The notes under the pieces were generated by a model. The model searched no databases. It was given only the letters and a program-made list of their open reading frames with translations, and was not told the DNA's origin. From an uncultured Halomicronema sp. (lineage in GTDB: Bacteria; Cyanobacteriota; Cyanobacteriia; Phormidesmidales; Phormidesmidaceae): DNA of 64,000 nucleotides. The translations under genes and the position numbers were made by a program. Location: contig CALCCA010000040.1 of assembly GCA_937899725.1 (NCBI GenBank), forward strand, positions 97,779 to 161,778, read 5' to 3'. Of the stretch, positions 35,475-44,401 are shown one piece after another (positions within the stretch are counted from its first letter, which is position 1; the number at the start of each line of letters is the position of its first letter).

Positions 35475-35867
35475 TTAACTCCCCAAGGCTCCGCTGACGG
35501 CTTTGGCCTTAGATGAAAGCTTATCGTTGATGTAGCTGTAGGTCTCCCGAAACTTCGGCACCGCCCGGAGCTCTAATTTGCTGCCATCCTTGAGCGTAAT
35601 GACCATGTCACCCCAGAGCCCTAAACCTCGGGGCACTGTGACAATCTTGTTGATCTCGGAATAGATAATGTCCGAGCGCGTTTGCCCTCGCCAACCACTC
35701 GTAATCGATACGCGGCGGCTAGTAATGCGATAACGCAGCCAAAGCGCGCGGGCGATCGCCCCGACCGTCAAGGGAATACAAACCAACGTAAACGCTAGCA
35801 AGGCATTAATAATGAGGTCACCGATATGCGGCCCCCCCTCATAAAAAACCTCCTCCTTAATACCCAT
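35475..35867 (-). CDS. Membrane-anchored bacterial PH-domain protein
   Basis: A 130-aa product from ATG 35867 (MGIKEEVFYEGG), overlapping the end of rnpA by 11 bases. A hydrophobic segment (IINALLAFTLVCIPLTVGAIARALWL) gives one or two helices, then a bPH2 domain: RYRITSRRVSITSGWRGQTRSDIIYSEI-type fold, seen in the YRITSRRVSI strand and the KIVTVPRGLGLWGDMVITLKD turn. Found in this position between rnpA and yidC in many cyanobacteria; role unknown, perhaps in membrane-protein biogenesis from context. Confidence 0.85.
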   Translation of the reverse strand: MGIKEEVFYEGGPHIGDLIINALLAFTLVCIPLTVGAIARALWLRYRITSRRVSITSGWRGQTRSDIIYSEINKIVTVPRGLGLWGDMVITLKDGSKLELRAVPKFRETYSYINDKLSSKAKAVSGALGS

Positions 35868-36219
35868 CGAATACCTCAAGCTCTAAAAACAACTGTTCTA
35901 ATTCTCGCAGAAATTGCCAATAGTCGCAGTGCACAGCCGGCGACCTGAGAATAATGACGATCCAGAGGTTTGATTTCAGGCGGGGAATTAACGCCTGCAG
36001 CCCACCTCTAATTTGACGCTTGAGCCGATTTCGGCGAACTGCTCGTTTGCTGACTTTTTGGCTGATGGTTATGCCAAAACGGGAGCAGCCCGAGGTGGAC
36101 TGCTCCGCAATTTCTAAAACTCTGACGGCTAAATTCTGAGTAGAGGCTTGCTTACCGTATCGGTAAACCTTGGAAAATTCCTTTGTCCGAGTTAGCCGAT
36201 ATGGTTTGGGTAATGCCAC
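35857..36219 (-). CDS. rnpA: Ribonuclease P protein component
   Basis: Protein cofactor of RNase P, which trims the 5' leader of tRNA precursors. The canonical start MALPKPYRLTRTKEFSKVY is obtained from GTG 36219, which has AGG six bases upstream, giving 120 aa; the frame also opens at GTG 36270 and ATG 36252. The RNR motif reads SKRAVRRNRLKRQIR, with FGITISQKVSKRA before it. Downstream of rpmH by about 90 bases, the universal order. Confidence 0.93.
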   Translation of the reverse strand: MALPKPYRLTRTKEFSKVYRYGKQASTQNLAVRVLEIAEQSTSGCSRFGITISQKVSKRAVRRNRLKRQIRGGLQALIPRLKSNLWIVIILRSPAVHCDYWQFLRELEQLFLELEVFDGY

Positions 36220-36312
36220 TAGCCTGTACTTGTGGGCAACTTTTGCCGACATCGTCAGCGGACTAGGCACTCACTGTCCGCAGAGTGACGGCGTCATTCC
36301 ACCGATGCATGA

Positions 36313-36450
36313 CTAAACGGCCAGCTGTGCCCGCCCTTTCCGGCGGCGTGAACGAATCACTCGGCGTCCAGTCGCGGTTCGCATACGAGCGCGGAAACCG
36401 GATGTCCGCTTTTGCTTACGGTTAGTACCGCCCAACGTTCTTTTTGTCAT
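36313..36450 (-). CDS. rpmH: 50S ribosomal protein L34
   Basis: A 45-aa, very basic protein of the large subunit: [42 protein letters not shown] 36450 follows GGGAAGAGATTAACT. First gene of the operon rpmH-rnpA-PH-yidC-khpB-yceD-ycf46, where the RNase P protein and membrane insertase are coupled as in most bacteria. Confidence 0.97.
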   Translation of the reverse strand: MTKRTLGGTNRKQKRTSGFRARMRTATGRRVIRSRRRKGRAQLAV

Positions 36451-36473
36451 AGTTAATCTCTTCCCTACAGGCC

Positions 36474-36505
36474 AGGCAACCAGCGAAATCAGTCGCTGGT
36501 TGCCT
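36474..36505 (-). promoter_or_regulatory. Perfect hairpin in the rpmH leader
   Basis: 12-bp arms (36474-36485 and 36494-36505) with an 8-base loop, 23 bases before the rpmH start. No T-run follows on the transcribed strand, so it is more likely a leader structure than a terminator. Confidence 0.55.
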
Positions 36506-36567
36506 GCTACCAACTTCTTAAGACACAGTCTTAAATAGTAACATCAAACTCTGAGGGACTCCAAAGG

Positions 36568-37119
36568 CTATTCTGCCGACACTTCAAGGGGCCAGACGCC
36601 AACAAACTCTCTCAACGGCCCGCCCTGGTAAAGCGCATCTAAGAGAAAGAAGTGGTTGCCATACCGATTAGGGTTGCGGACATCATGCAAAACGATGACA
36701 AAGCTGCTGTTGGCCGCAATCGGCTCAGTCGGATAGATCTCGAAAATATTGGCTTCTTCGTTGACAATGATTTCGTCAACGTCGATGGTGGCACCGCCCC
36801 GACCGTTCCCTTCGCGAAGTTCGATACGGGTCTTACTAAAGTGCCCCCCCTCTTCTTCGAATTCTTCGGGGTAGTTAACCTGCAGCTCTAGCACCTCTTG
36901 AGTGACCTTCCGCCCTGCCACCCGGAGATAGTAGCGGGCATCTGAGCTGCGGCGTTCGTTGTTGTCAATGTAGTAGCTCAGGCGAAACTCAGAATCCACG
37001 CCACCAAAAATGGTCAAACCGTCCGTTGTTTGAGCGATCGCAGTGGTGGTAGCGAGGGTGAAGCCCGAAACTGCCAAAACGCCCAACAAGCTTCGACTTA
37101 GCCAACGTTTAAGTGTCAT
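36568..37119 (-). CDS. DUF2808 exported protein
   Basis: A 183-aa product with a signal peptide (RSLLGVLAVSGFTLATTTAIAQ, cleavage near residue 30). The mature part follows the DUF2808 pattern of cyanobacteria: YYLRVAGRKVTQEVLELQVNYPEEF-type opening, then VDEIIVNEEANIFEIYPTEPI and VIVLHDVRNPNRYGNHFFLLDA, of which NPNRYGNHFF is diagnostic. A beta-sandwich in the periplasm or cell wall is likely; function unknown. Separate promoter from rpmH. Confidence 0.9.
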   Translation of the reverse strand: MTLKRWLSRSLLGVLAVSGFTLATTTAIAQTTDGLTIFGGVDSEFRLSYYIDNNERRSSDARYYLRVAGRKVTQEVLELQVNYPEEFEEEGGHFSKTRIELREGNGRGGATIDVDEIIVNEEANIFEIYPTEPIAANSSFVIVLHDVRNPNRYGNHFFLLDALYQGGPLREFVGVWPLEVSAE

Positions 37120-38570
37120 TGATCCTCTCCTAAAAACTGCATGTTTAATTATTGTGTGCCTAATCCCACTATTGCACCCAGGACGATCAGCCTGTCTGAA
37201 AAGTGTCCACTTGAGTGGAACAGATAAGGGCGAGGCGCGCTCTATGCCCTTTCAGCAGGCTAACTCCAGCGTGTAATCACGAGAGAGCTAAGCCTACAGG
37301 TTGCGATTTTATCACTGATCTTTTACGACAATTGGCAGTAGCATAAGCTGCCATTACGGGCTTTTTTCTCACTGTGGGGCGATTAAACCCGATTTGAGTT
37401 GGGTAAGCGGCTGGTCGCTAGGGAGCGGAGGCGCCCCGCTGGCCCAGGCTTCTAACTACGATCATTGGCATTGTCCCGATGTCTCAAACGATCAGCTGGG
37501 GAAGCAGATTTTATCCAGGCTGACGCTCAATCAGTCGGATCATTCATTAGTCTGCTCAATTCCATCCTTAAAAACCCGGTCGATTTGTGCAAATTCGCCT
37601 AGCTGTTGTCCAGTGTTCTAGGCATTTCAAGACTCCTGATACCGAATACGGGCCGGAAAAAATCGGACTTAAAAGCCTTATTCTCTTGAGCGGAGCCGAT
37701 ACAGATTGACTTTTTTATCATTAGAACCGTCCTGACATTGACAATCGCCAAACGGATGAATTTTCATTGTTTTGCCTGAGCCAGGGGCGGTAATTAGTTG
37801 GCAGTTCAAGGTGGGTGCCATAGCAGTTTTAGCGCCTAGTTTGATTTGCGCGGCGAGCGTAGTCAGACTGGGTTCCTAGGTTGTGGCCATTAACGGATGA
37901 CGTGCCCTAATTCACCCACCCGGTCGCATGTGTAAAAGCGTCTGCCAGCAACTGTGGGCATGGCAATTTCATCCACAATTCTCAGGTCTGGAGGTGCCTT
38001 CAGGCTTGGAGAGCTGGCCAAGAAATTGCCATGTTCACGGCGGACGAATTGTGGCGTTGCCGTGTTAGGCGATCGAGGTTAAGTTTCGTTTCGACGATAT
38101 GACAGAGGACGTTGATAATTTTCCAGGAATGTAAAAAAAGGCTGATCAACACTCTATTTCTGAAGCGATCGCGTTAAAAACAGAGCAATAAAGCTAATGG
38201 CCTGGGTGGCCATTGGTCTTTAAGTTTGGATGAAGTGTTGATGGTGTGCTGTCGTTCACGAGATCACGGGGGCTAGCAATAGGGCAGCTTCGACAGTGAT
38301 GGCAATGCCGTATGGGCGGCTGCTAGCTCGGGTTTTGCAGCGTCGGAGCACCGGCTGTTAGGGTTGCCGCCGCTGATGATGGGTTAAACGTTCCGGCTCA
38401 GACCTCGGGTTTGAAAATTTTGATTGCGTCGGGCGATTTTTTTCGGTTTGCTTTCTAGACAAATCGGTCTGACCGTGTCCCTCAAAAATAGCGGCCTGAT
38501 TGGCGATCGCAACTGAATCGCTGAGTAAGACAGAATCAATCGCAACTAGATATTTTAGGAGAAAATTTTT
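37120..38570. other. 1.45-kb spacer upstream of pntA
   Basis: The longest gene-free stretch of the window. No convincing CDS: short frames (for example 37394-37621 and 37678-37821) lack support. It holds nested inverted repeats at 37959-38053, and the pntA leader with TTTTAGGAGAAAATTTTT. A regulatory RNA or decayed gene could lie here; none is recognised. Confidence 0.45.
37959..38053. repeat. Interleaved inverted repeats (pseudoknot order)
   Basis: Arm A CATGGCAATTTC (37959-37970) pairs with 38022-38033; arm B CACAATTC (37974-37981) pairs with 38046-38053. The order A-B-A'-B' is that of a pseudoknot, or of two mutually competing stems. Confidence 0.6.
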
Positions 38571-40178
38571 ATGACAGCTGTGATCGCATCCAATCCGAAC
38601 GCACCTTCTGACCCGCGTCCTGCTATGCGACTCGGCATTCCGAAGGAAGTTGCAGCAGGCGAGCGACGAGTCGCCGCGACCCCTGACACCGTCAAGAAGT
38701 TGCAGAAGTCAGGCTTTGAAGTGTGGGTTGAATCTGGCGCTGGAGTCGCAGCAAGCTTTCCTGATGCGGCCTATGCGGCAGTGGGCGGCCATGTGGTTCA
38801 AGATGTAGCAGCTCTGTGGGCTGAGTCAGATATCGTTCTCAAGGTGCGTGCACCCCAGTGGCATCCGGAACTAGATCAAGATGAGACCGATCTGCTGCGT
38901 CCCGGCGGACAATTGGTGAGCTTCATTTGGCCCGCGCAAAATCCCGCTCTATTAGAAAAACTCGCGGCGAAAGGCGCGACAGTGATGGCGATGGATGCGG
39001 TGCCTCGCATCACTCGGGCGCAAAAGCTGGATGCCCTCAGTTCGATGGCTAACCTGGCGGGCTATCGCGCCGTCATCGAGGCAGCTCACCAATTTGGTCG
39101 AGGCTTCACCGGGCAGATTACCGCTGCCGGCAAAATTCCCCCCTGCAAGGTCTTGGTGATTGGGGCGGGAGTGGCCGGACTCGCAGCGATCGGAGCAGCT
39201 CGCGGCTTGGGTGCCGTGGTGCGCGCGTTTGACACTCGCCCGGTGGTCAAAGAGCAGGTGCAAAGCCTCGGGGCCGAGTTTTTGGAACTGCATTTTGAGG
39301 AAGACAGCGAAGGCTCTGGCGGCTACGCCAAGATCATGAGTCCGGCCTTTATTGCGGCGGAAATGGCATTGTTTGCCCAGCAGGCGGCAGAAGTCGACGT
39401 CATCATTACGACAGCCTTGATTCCGGGCAAGGCAGCACCGCGCCTAGTGACGCAGGAAATGGTGGAAGCGATGAAGCCCGGTTCCGTCATTGTGGATATG
39501 GCCGCCGAACAAGGCGGCAACTGCGAGCTGACTCGCCCCAACGAAATTTATGACCACCATGGGGTCAAGATTGTGGGCCTGACGGATCTGGCCAGCCGCA
39601 TGGCCAATCAAGCCAGCCAGCTGTACGGGACTAACCTCGTCCATCTGCTGAATGAGTTAGGGGGGGCCACAGAGCACACCGTAGATATGACGGATGACGT
39701 CGTGCGTCAGACCACCGTCGTTTTGGCGGGAGAGGTAGTGTGGCCCGCCCCGCCGCTGGAGCGCCCGACGCCCCCTCAGCCTCCAGCAAAAGCGGCACCG
39801 GCAGCGGTTGAGACGGTGAAAGAGACCCGGTTCGGCATGGTGAAACAGCTGCTTTGGCCGGTCATCATTGGGGCCGCGCTGTTGGGCATTGGGGGCTATG
39901 CACCGGAATCCTTTATCTCGCACTTTACCGTCTTTGTGATGGCGATCTTTTTAGGCTGGAAGGTGATTTGGGATGTGACACCGGCCCTGCACACCCCCTT
40001 AATGAGTGTCACGAATGCCATTAGCGGCATCATCATCATTGGCGGCATGCTACAAGTCTCGGGGCCATTGACCTCGACCGTGACCATTTTGGGGGCGATC
40101 GCCATTTTTGTCAGCACGCTCAATATTGCTGGCGGCTTTTTTGTCACCCAACGCATGTTGAATATGTTCCGCAAGTAG
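38571..40178 (+). CDS. pntA: NAD(P) transhydrogenase subunit alpha
   Basis: Alpha subunit of the proton-translocating transhydrogenase, which reduces NADP+ with NADH at the expense of the proton gradient. 535 aa. Residues about 20-400 are the NAD(H)-binding domain I: RLGIPKEVAAGERRVAATP, the RQD-type loop region RAQKLDALSSMANLAGYRAV, and Rossmann GAGVAGLAAIG. After a Pro/Ala linker (about 405-425) come four membrane helices of domain II. AGGAG lies 9 bases before ATG. pntB follows after 45 bases. The NH2 half and membrane part are fused as in E. coli; some cyanobacteria split them. Confidence 0.95.
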   Translation: MTAVIASNPNAPSDPRPAMRLGIPKEVAAGERRVAATPDTVKKLQKSGFEVWVESGAGVAASFPDAAYAAVGGHVVQDVAALWAESDIVLKVRAPQWHPELDQDETDLLRPGGQLVSFIWPAQNPALLEKLAAKGATVMAMDAVPRITRAQKLDALSSMANLAGYRAVIEAAHQFGRGFTGQITAAGKIPPCKVLVIGAGVAGLAAIGAARGLGAVVRAFDTRPVVKEQVQSLGAEFLELHFEEDSEGSGGYAKIMSPAFIAAEMALFAQQAAEVDVIITTALIPGKAAPRLVTQEMVEAMKPGSVIVDMAAEQGGNCELTRPNEIYDHHGVKIVGLTDLASRMANQASQLYGTNLVHLLNELGGATEHTVDMTDDVVRQTTVVLAGEVVWPAPPLERPTPPQPPAKAAPAAVETVKETRFGMVKQLLWPVIIGAALLGIGGYAPESFISHFTVFVMAIFLGWKVIWDVTPALHTPLMSVTNAISGIIIIGGMLQVSGPLTSTVTILGAIAIFVSTLNIAGGFFVTQRMLNMFRK

Positions 40179-40223
40179 CCGACGACCTGTACTGCACCGA
40201 AACACCGCAATAAGGATTGAACG

Positions 40224-41657
40224 ATGTCTCATAATCTGTTGACGGTTGCGTATATCGCGGCCAGCATTCTATTTATTCTCAGCCTGGGGGGCCTCTCGAA
40301 CCCCGAAACGGCTCGACGCGGGAACCTCTACGGCATTGCCGGTATGGTGGTCGCTCTCGGCGCCACGGCTTTCAGCCGCGAAGTGAGCGGCTACGGCGTA
40401 TTGTTAGCGTCGATGGTTCCCGCCATTTGGATCGGTGGCCTGATTGCCACCCGCGCGGCGATGACCTCAATGCCCCAACTGGTCGGATTGCTCAACGGCT
40501 TTGGTGGTTTAGCGGCAGTGCTGGTTGGGTATGCCAGCTATCTCAACCCAGATGCGTCTTTAGTCGGCATCGATTTCACGATTCACAAGGTAGAGGCGTT
40601 TATTGGGGTCTTTATTGGGTCAGTGACCTTTATCGGCTCCTTGATTGCCTGTGGCAAGCTGCAGGGCTGGGTGTCGAGCAAGGCCGTGTTGCTGCCTGGG
40701 CGTCATTTGTTGAACATCGGTTTGTTAGGGGCCGTCATCGGTCTGGGCTACTACTACATGACGGTGGGCGAAACCGCTGGGCTATTGCCGCTAGGCATCA
40801 TGACGGCGATCGCGGCCATCTTGGGCTCGACGTTGGTGCTCGCGATTGGTGGGGCTGACATGCCCGTGGTGATTTCGATTCTCAACAGCTATTCCGGTTG
40901 GGGGGCAGCGGCAGCGGGCTTCATGCTCAACAACGATTTGCTGATTGTGACGGGGGCTCTCGTCGGCAGCAGCGGCCTAATTTTGAGCTACATCATGTGT
41001 CAGGCGATGAACCGCTCATTTGCCAATGTTTTACTCGGTGGTTTTGGCAACACGGCCTATGTCGGCAAGGCGGTGGAAGGCGAAGCAACCCCGACCGCAG
41101 TCGATGAAACGGTGGAGCTGCTAGAGACTGCTGATAGCGTGGTGATTGTGCCGGGATATGGCATGGCCGTCGCTCAAGCCCAGCATGCGGTCGCTGACAT
41201 CACCAAAACCTTGCGCGATCGCGGTGCGCAAGTGCGGTTTGGCATTCACCCGGTCGCGGGTCGCCTGCCGGGTCACATGAATGTGCTGTTGGCCGAGGCT
41301 AACGTACCCTACGACATCGTCTTAGAGATGGACGAAATTAACGACGATCTCTCATCCACAGACGTGGTGCTGGTGATTGGGGCAAATGATACGGTCAACC
41401 CCAGCGCGTTGGAAGATCCCGACAGCCCGATGGCGGGCATGCCGGTCTTGGAAGTCTGGCAGGCGCGACATGTGGTGGTGCTCAAGCGCAGCCTATCTGC
41501 AGGCTATGCTGGGGTCGCAAATCCCCTGTTCTATAAACCCAACGTATCGATGCTGTTTGGCGATGCGCGATCTAACGTGTCGGCGATTCTTAGCCAGCTG
41601 ACCCAGACGGCTGAGACCAATGCCGCTCAGACGGCTGTGCTCACCGGAGCGAAATAA
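40224..41657 (+). CDS. pntB: NAD(P) transhydrogenase subunit beta
   Basis: Beta subunit, 477 aa. The first 270 residues contain eight or nine membrane helices of domain II ([31 protein letters not shown] start). The C-terminal domain III binds NADP(H): [18 protein letters not shown] is the signature GYGxAVAQAQ fold, then [22 protein letters not shown] and [14 protein letters not shown]. In cyanobacteria the enzyme supplies NADPH in low light or mixotrophic growth. Cotranscribed with pntA. Confidence 0.96.
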   Translation: MSHNLLTVAYIAASILFILSLGGLSNPETARRGNLYGIAGMVVALGATAFSREVSGYGVLLASMVPAIWIGGLIATRAAMTSMPQLVGLLNGFGGLAAVLVGYASYLNPDASLVGIDFTIHKVEAFIGVFIGSVTFIGSLIACGKLQGWVSSKAVLLPGRHLLNIGLLGAVIGLGYYYMTVGETAGLLPLGIMTAIAAILGSTLVLAIGGADMPVVISILNSYSGWGAAAAGFMLNNDLLIVTGALVGSSGLILSYIMCQAMNRSFANVLLGGFGNTAYVGKAVEGEATPTAVDETVELLETADSVVIVPGYGMAVAQAQHAVADITKTLRDRGAQVRFGIHPVAGRLPGHMNVLLAEANVPYDIVLEMDEINDDLSSTDVVLVIGANDTVNPSALEDPDSPMAGMPVLEVWQARHVVVLKRSLSAGYAGVANPLFYKPNVSMLFGDARSNVSAILSQLTQTAETNAAQTAVLTGAK

Positions 41658-41702
41658 GTCCAACGAGCCTTTGATGGTGAGTTACTGAGCGATTCTCAGC
41701 GT

Positions 41703-41738
41703 CGGTGCGGCAAACGGATTAATCTATTTGCCGCACCG
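41703..41738 (+). terminator. Hairpin after pntB, possible terminator
   Basis: 12-bp perfect stem (41703-41714 with 41727-41738), 12-base loop, 46 bases after the stop. No T-run directly follows. The following spacer to 42064 holds a short open frame (41814-41969, one possible helix) that I regard as unsupported. Confidence 0.45.
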
Positions 41739-42064
41739 GCGCTGATTTGGCTTTAAAAGCGATGATGTCACGCTTAATGGTTGAAGCGGCCAGATGACCG
41801 CCGGTCTCTTGGGATGCTGAGGGACTGGGGCAAGAGCGCGGTCAAGCTGAGTCATCCAACCTGGAGATGGGCGATCGCCTCAATCGCCCAACCGCTGAAC
41901 TGGCTCGTTCAAATGCTGACGGTGGTGGTCTGGGTATTTTGCGGCATTGGCCTGAAACGCCGCCCCTGAGAGGATTTTACTGATCCTTACCATGCTTGAG
42001 AAAGAATCCGATACACTAATGCTTAAAGAGATCATGGTTTTTTATTACGTTTAACAGTGTGACA

Positions 42065-42388
42065 ATGGCCGGCTTTAATTCAGCAGTGTCAATGGCGGCT
42101 TCGTCGCCAGCGATCGCTCCCGAGAAGACTCGTCAGACAGTACGAAAGCCCTATCCCACCTACAAGATCATTGTGCTGAATGATGATTTCAACACGTTTC
42201 AGCACGTGGTCGATTGTCTGACCAAATATATTCCCGGCATGAGCGGCGATCAGGCTTGGGATCTAGCCCATCAAATTCATAACGACGGACAGGCCATCGT
42301 GTGGACTGGGCCGTTAGAGCAAGCCGAACTTTATCACAGTCAGCTCAGTCGGGCCGGATTGACGATGGCTCCCTTAGAGCAGGCATAG
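42065..42388 (+). CDS. clpS: ATP-dependent Clp protease adaptor ClpS
   Basis: N-recognin adaptor that delivers N-degron proteins to ClpA/ClpC. 107 aa from ATG 42065; an in-frame GTG lies two codons earlier. After a 30-residue flexible N terminus, the fold shows YKIIVLNDDFNTFQHVVDCL with the conserved Asn-Asp-Asp, and the MSGDQAWDLAHQIHNDGQAIV part that forms the N-degron pocket. Cyanobacteria usually have two ClpS forms; which one this is cannot be told. A DUF2103 gene follows after 79 bases. Confidence 0.93.
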   Translation: MAGFNSAVSMAASSPAIAPEKTRQTVRKPYPTYKIIVLNDDFNTFQHVVDCLTKYIPGMSGDQAWDLAHQIHNDGQAIVWTGPLEQAELYHSQLSRAGLTMAPLEQA

Positions 42389-42467
42389 CCGCGATCGCCT
42401 CTCGCTGCTTCCCATCTGTCAGTAGCGCCCAGGCACTCCATAACGCATTCAATCAGCAAGGTCGATA

Positions 42468-42770
42468 GTGGGTAAGCCAACGCCAGGGCGCTTAGTGTGG
42501 AATCATTCCACTCACATTCCGGGACTGATTCCAGTTTTAGAAACGCTGCTGGCGCAGGCGCTACCGGTGCGAACGGTGACGCCGGGGCGACTGTCCACCG
42601 TTCGCAGTCATGCCCCGCATCTGCGCTTAAAAGTCTCCGTGCCCATTCGCGGTGGCTTCAAGCTGATTGCTCGTAAAGGCAAATCGGCCCAAGAGGTCTT
42701 CGTGCTAACGGAGTTAGCTCAGCCCCAGTTAGAAGCGGCGATCGCTCAGGCGATGGCCACCCGGGGATGA
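42468..42770 (+). CDS. DUF2103 family protein
   Basis: A 100-aa product from GTG 42468 (MGKPTPGRLVWNHSTHIPGL). LVWNHSTHIPGLIPVLE, TVTPGRLS, and LKVSVPIRGGFKLIARKGKSAQEVFVLT-type end (seen as PIRGGFKLIARKGKSAQE) match the DUF2103 pattern, a family with a basic, probably nucleic-acid-binding character found in cyanobacteria and archaea. The stop overlaps the next start (ATGA), so it is coupled to the Trm1-type methyltransferase; that hints at a tRNA-related role. Confidence 0.83.
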   Translation: MGKPTPGRLVWNHSTHIPGLIPVLETLLAQALPVRTVTPGRLSTVRSHAPHLRLKVSVPIRGGFKLIARKGKSAQEVFVLTELAQPQLEAAIAQAMATRG

Positions 42771-43912
42771 CTGAGTCGCAGGCGATCCCCTGGCACCGCG
42801 AAGGTCGGGCTGAATTTGCAGTCGGCACCGCGTTTTATCGCACGCAAAGTCAAATGGGGCGTGACCTGGCCCTGCTAGCAGCAGCAGTCTATCGCCAACA
42901 GCACGGTGAACTGCGAGTCTTAGACGCCATGACGGGCTGTGGCGTGCGATCGCTGCGCTATGGCCTAGAGGCCGAAGCGGATTGGGTTTGGGCCAACGAG
43001 GCGAATCCTGATCTGCAACTGCTGCTCATCCAAAATCTGGCGCGAGGATTGTCCCCTTCGACCTATCGCATTACCGGCCAAGATGCGAACGAAGTATTCT
43101 TTCGCTGTTATCAGCAACGAGACTTTTACGATTTGGTCGATGTGGATTGCTTTGGTAGCGGGGCGCCCTACCTCTCAACCGCGCTGTGGGCGACTCGCAT
43201 CGGGGGCTTGCTATATCTCACCAGCACCGATACCCGCACCACCGGTGGCCATAATCCCGAACACAGCGTGCAAGTATACGGCGCCTATGCCCGCCCACAC
43301 CCGGCAGGGCATGAACAAGGCGGGCGGTTACTCATCGGCCGCCTGATGCAGCAGGCCGCGGCGCAGGGCCTAGCCATACAGCCCTTGTTTTCGTTCTACA
43401 ACGGCCATGTCCACCGGGTAATGGTGCGTCTGACCAACGCCGAACCTTGGCGGGGTGACCAGTACGGTTTTTTGGGCTACTGCCATCACTGCGGTCATTA
43501 TCAAACCCTGCCGTGGCGGCAACTGGGTCGAGCGATTTGTCCTGAGGCGCTGCCGGACAAACCCATGCCTCTGGTGGTGAGCGGCCCTTTATGGCTGGGG
43601 CCACTGCACGATCGCACCTTTTTGACGGCGATGGCGCACCAAGCCCAGAAGTGGGAGTGGCCCCAGCAGCAGGATTTAATCGCGCTCATGCAGACTGAGG
43701 CTGATTTGCCGCCCTACTATTTCACGCTGCCCGAGATGGGTCGCCACGGGCAGATGGATATTCCAAAACGTGAGGCTCTCATGCGGGTACTCCGCGATCG
43801 TGGATTCCGCGTGAGCCGCACCCATTTTGAGCCGCAAGCGATCAAAACCGACGCCACGATGGCTGACTGTATTGCCGCCGCTCGAATCTGCAGCGCGGAG
43901 TCAGTGGGCTGA
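42767..43912 (+). CDS. Trm1-type tRNA (guanine-N2)-methyltransferase
   Basis: A 381-aa SAM-dependent enzyme of the Trm1 family, which makes N2-methyl or N2,N2-dimethylguanosine at position 26 (and 27 in Aquifex). Evidence: EGRAEFAVGTAFYR opening, LDAMTGCGVRSLRYGLEA (SAM motif I), VWANEANPDLQLL, catalytic VDVDCFGSGAPYLSTA (DxDxxG/S pattern replacing NPPY), and the C-terminal RVSRTHFEPQAIKTDA. A Cys/His cluster (YCHHCGHYQ, then AICPEA) may bind zinc. Trm1 is mainly archaeal and eukaryotic, known from a few bacteria including cyanobacteria. Confidence 0.9.
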   Translation: MTESQAIPWHREGRAEFAVGTAFYRTQSQMGRDLALLAAAVYRQQHGELRVLDAMTGCGVRSLRYGLEAEADWVWANEANPDLQLLLIQNLARGLSPSTYRITGQDANEVFFRCYQQRDFYDLVDVDCFGSGAPYLSTALWATRIGGLLYLTSTDTRTTGGHNPEHSVQVYGAYARPHPAGHEQGGRLLIGRLMQQAAAQGLAIQPLFSFYNGHVHRVMVRLTNAEPWRGDQYGFLGYCHHCGHYQTLPWRQLGRAICPEALPDKPMPLVVSGPLWLGPLHDRTFLTAMAHQAQKWEWPQQQDLIALMQTEADLPPYYFTLPEMGRHGQMDIPKREALMRVLRDRGFRVSRTHFEPQAIKTDATMADCIAAARICSAESVG

Positions 43913-43938
43913 GTCAGTGGATTGAGGGGGCGATCGCT

Positions 43939-44001
43939 GAACTTCTTCTGAACTTTACAGACAGTCTCCGTAAGTTTGCGGAAGGTTTACCCAAAGGTCA
44001 A
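43939..44001 (+). promoter_or_regulatory. Degenerate 11-base-phased tract upstream of pstS
   Basis: Similar 8-mers start every 11 bases from 43939: GAACTTCT, GAACTTTA, ACAGTCTC, AAGTTTGC, AGGTTTAC, AAGGTCAA. The step equals that of Pho boxes, but the half-sites are poor matches. It lies 400 bases before pstS, beyond the repeat at 44151. Confidence 0.3.
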
Positions 44002-44150
44002 AATGAGCGCCTATGCTGTTGACATATGAGTAACCCACTATTTGAACCCTCCCTCGGAAGGCGCTACGGCGCTCTCCGGGGGATTATTTTTGGGCGTCGC
44101 AAAACCGGCTAAACGCAGTTCTCCCCACGAGCATTCCCATCATTTCAGTA

Positions 44151-44317
44151 AGATCAATTCTCTGAAACTGGACTACAGATCTGCCTTTCGACTCCGCTCA
44201 AGGAAGGTCGGCTGAGCGGAGTCGTCAGCCCGACGGGCAGGCCAGGCCCACCCGCAGTGTCTCCGACTGGGAGAAAGCCGACTTGGATGGGTAGCTGTAA
44301 TTTGTAGGACTGGTATC
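44151..44317. repeat. MITE-like dispersed repeat family 1, copy 1
   Basis: Begins GATCAATTCTCTGAAACTGG and includes a 12-bp stem CGACTCCGCTCA/TGAGCGGAGTCG (about 44188-44223). The first 50 bases recur with two changes at 63951-64000. The far end (GTAGGACTGGTATC) loosely mirrors the start, giving ragged inverted ends. The rest of the spacer 43913-44401 has no gene; an inverted CAGACCGT/ACGGTCTG pair lies at 44317-44340. Confidence 0.7.
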
Positions 44318-44401
44318 AGACCGTTATAAGATACGGTCTGAATGAAACTGCTCAGCCGCTAATGGGGCTGGCGTGCGATCGATGAACATCGGGAGAGCGA
44401 C

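Noticed and set aside
37678..37821. Minus-strand 47-codon frame containing DCQCQDG
   Set aside because: No ribosome binding site, no partner gene and no recognised homology; short frames of this size are expected by chance in a 1.45-kb spacer.
41781..41969. 62-codon frame after pntB with one hydrophobic stretch
   Set aside because: No Shine-Dalgarno and no recognised similarity; left unannotated.
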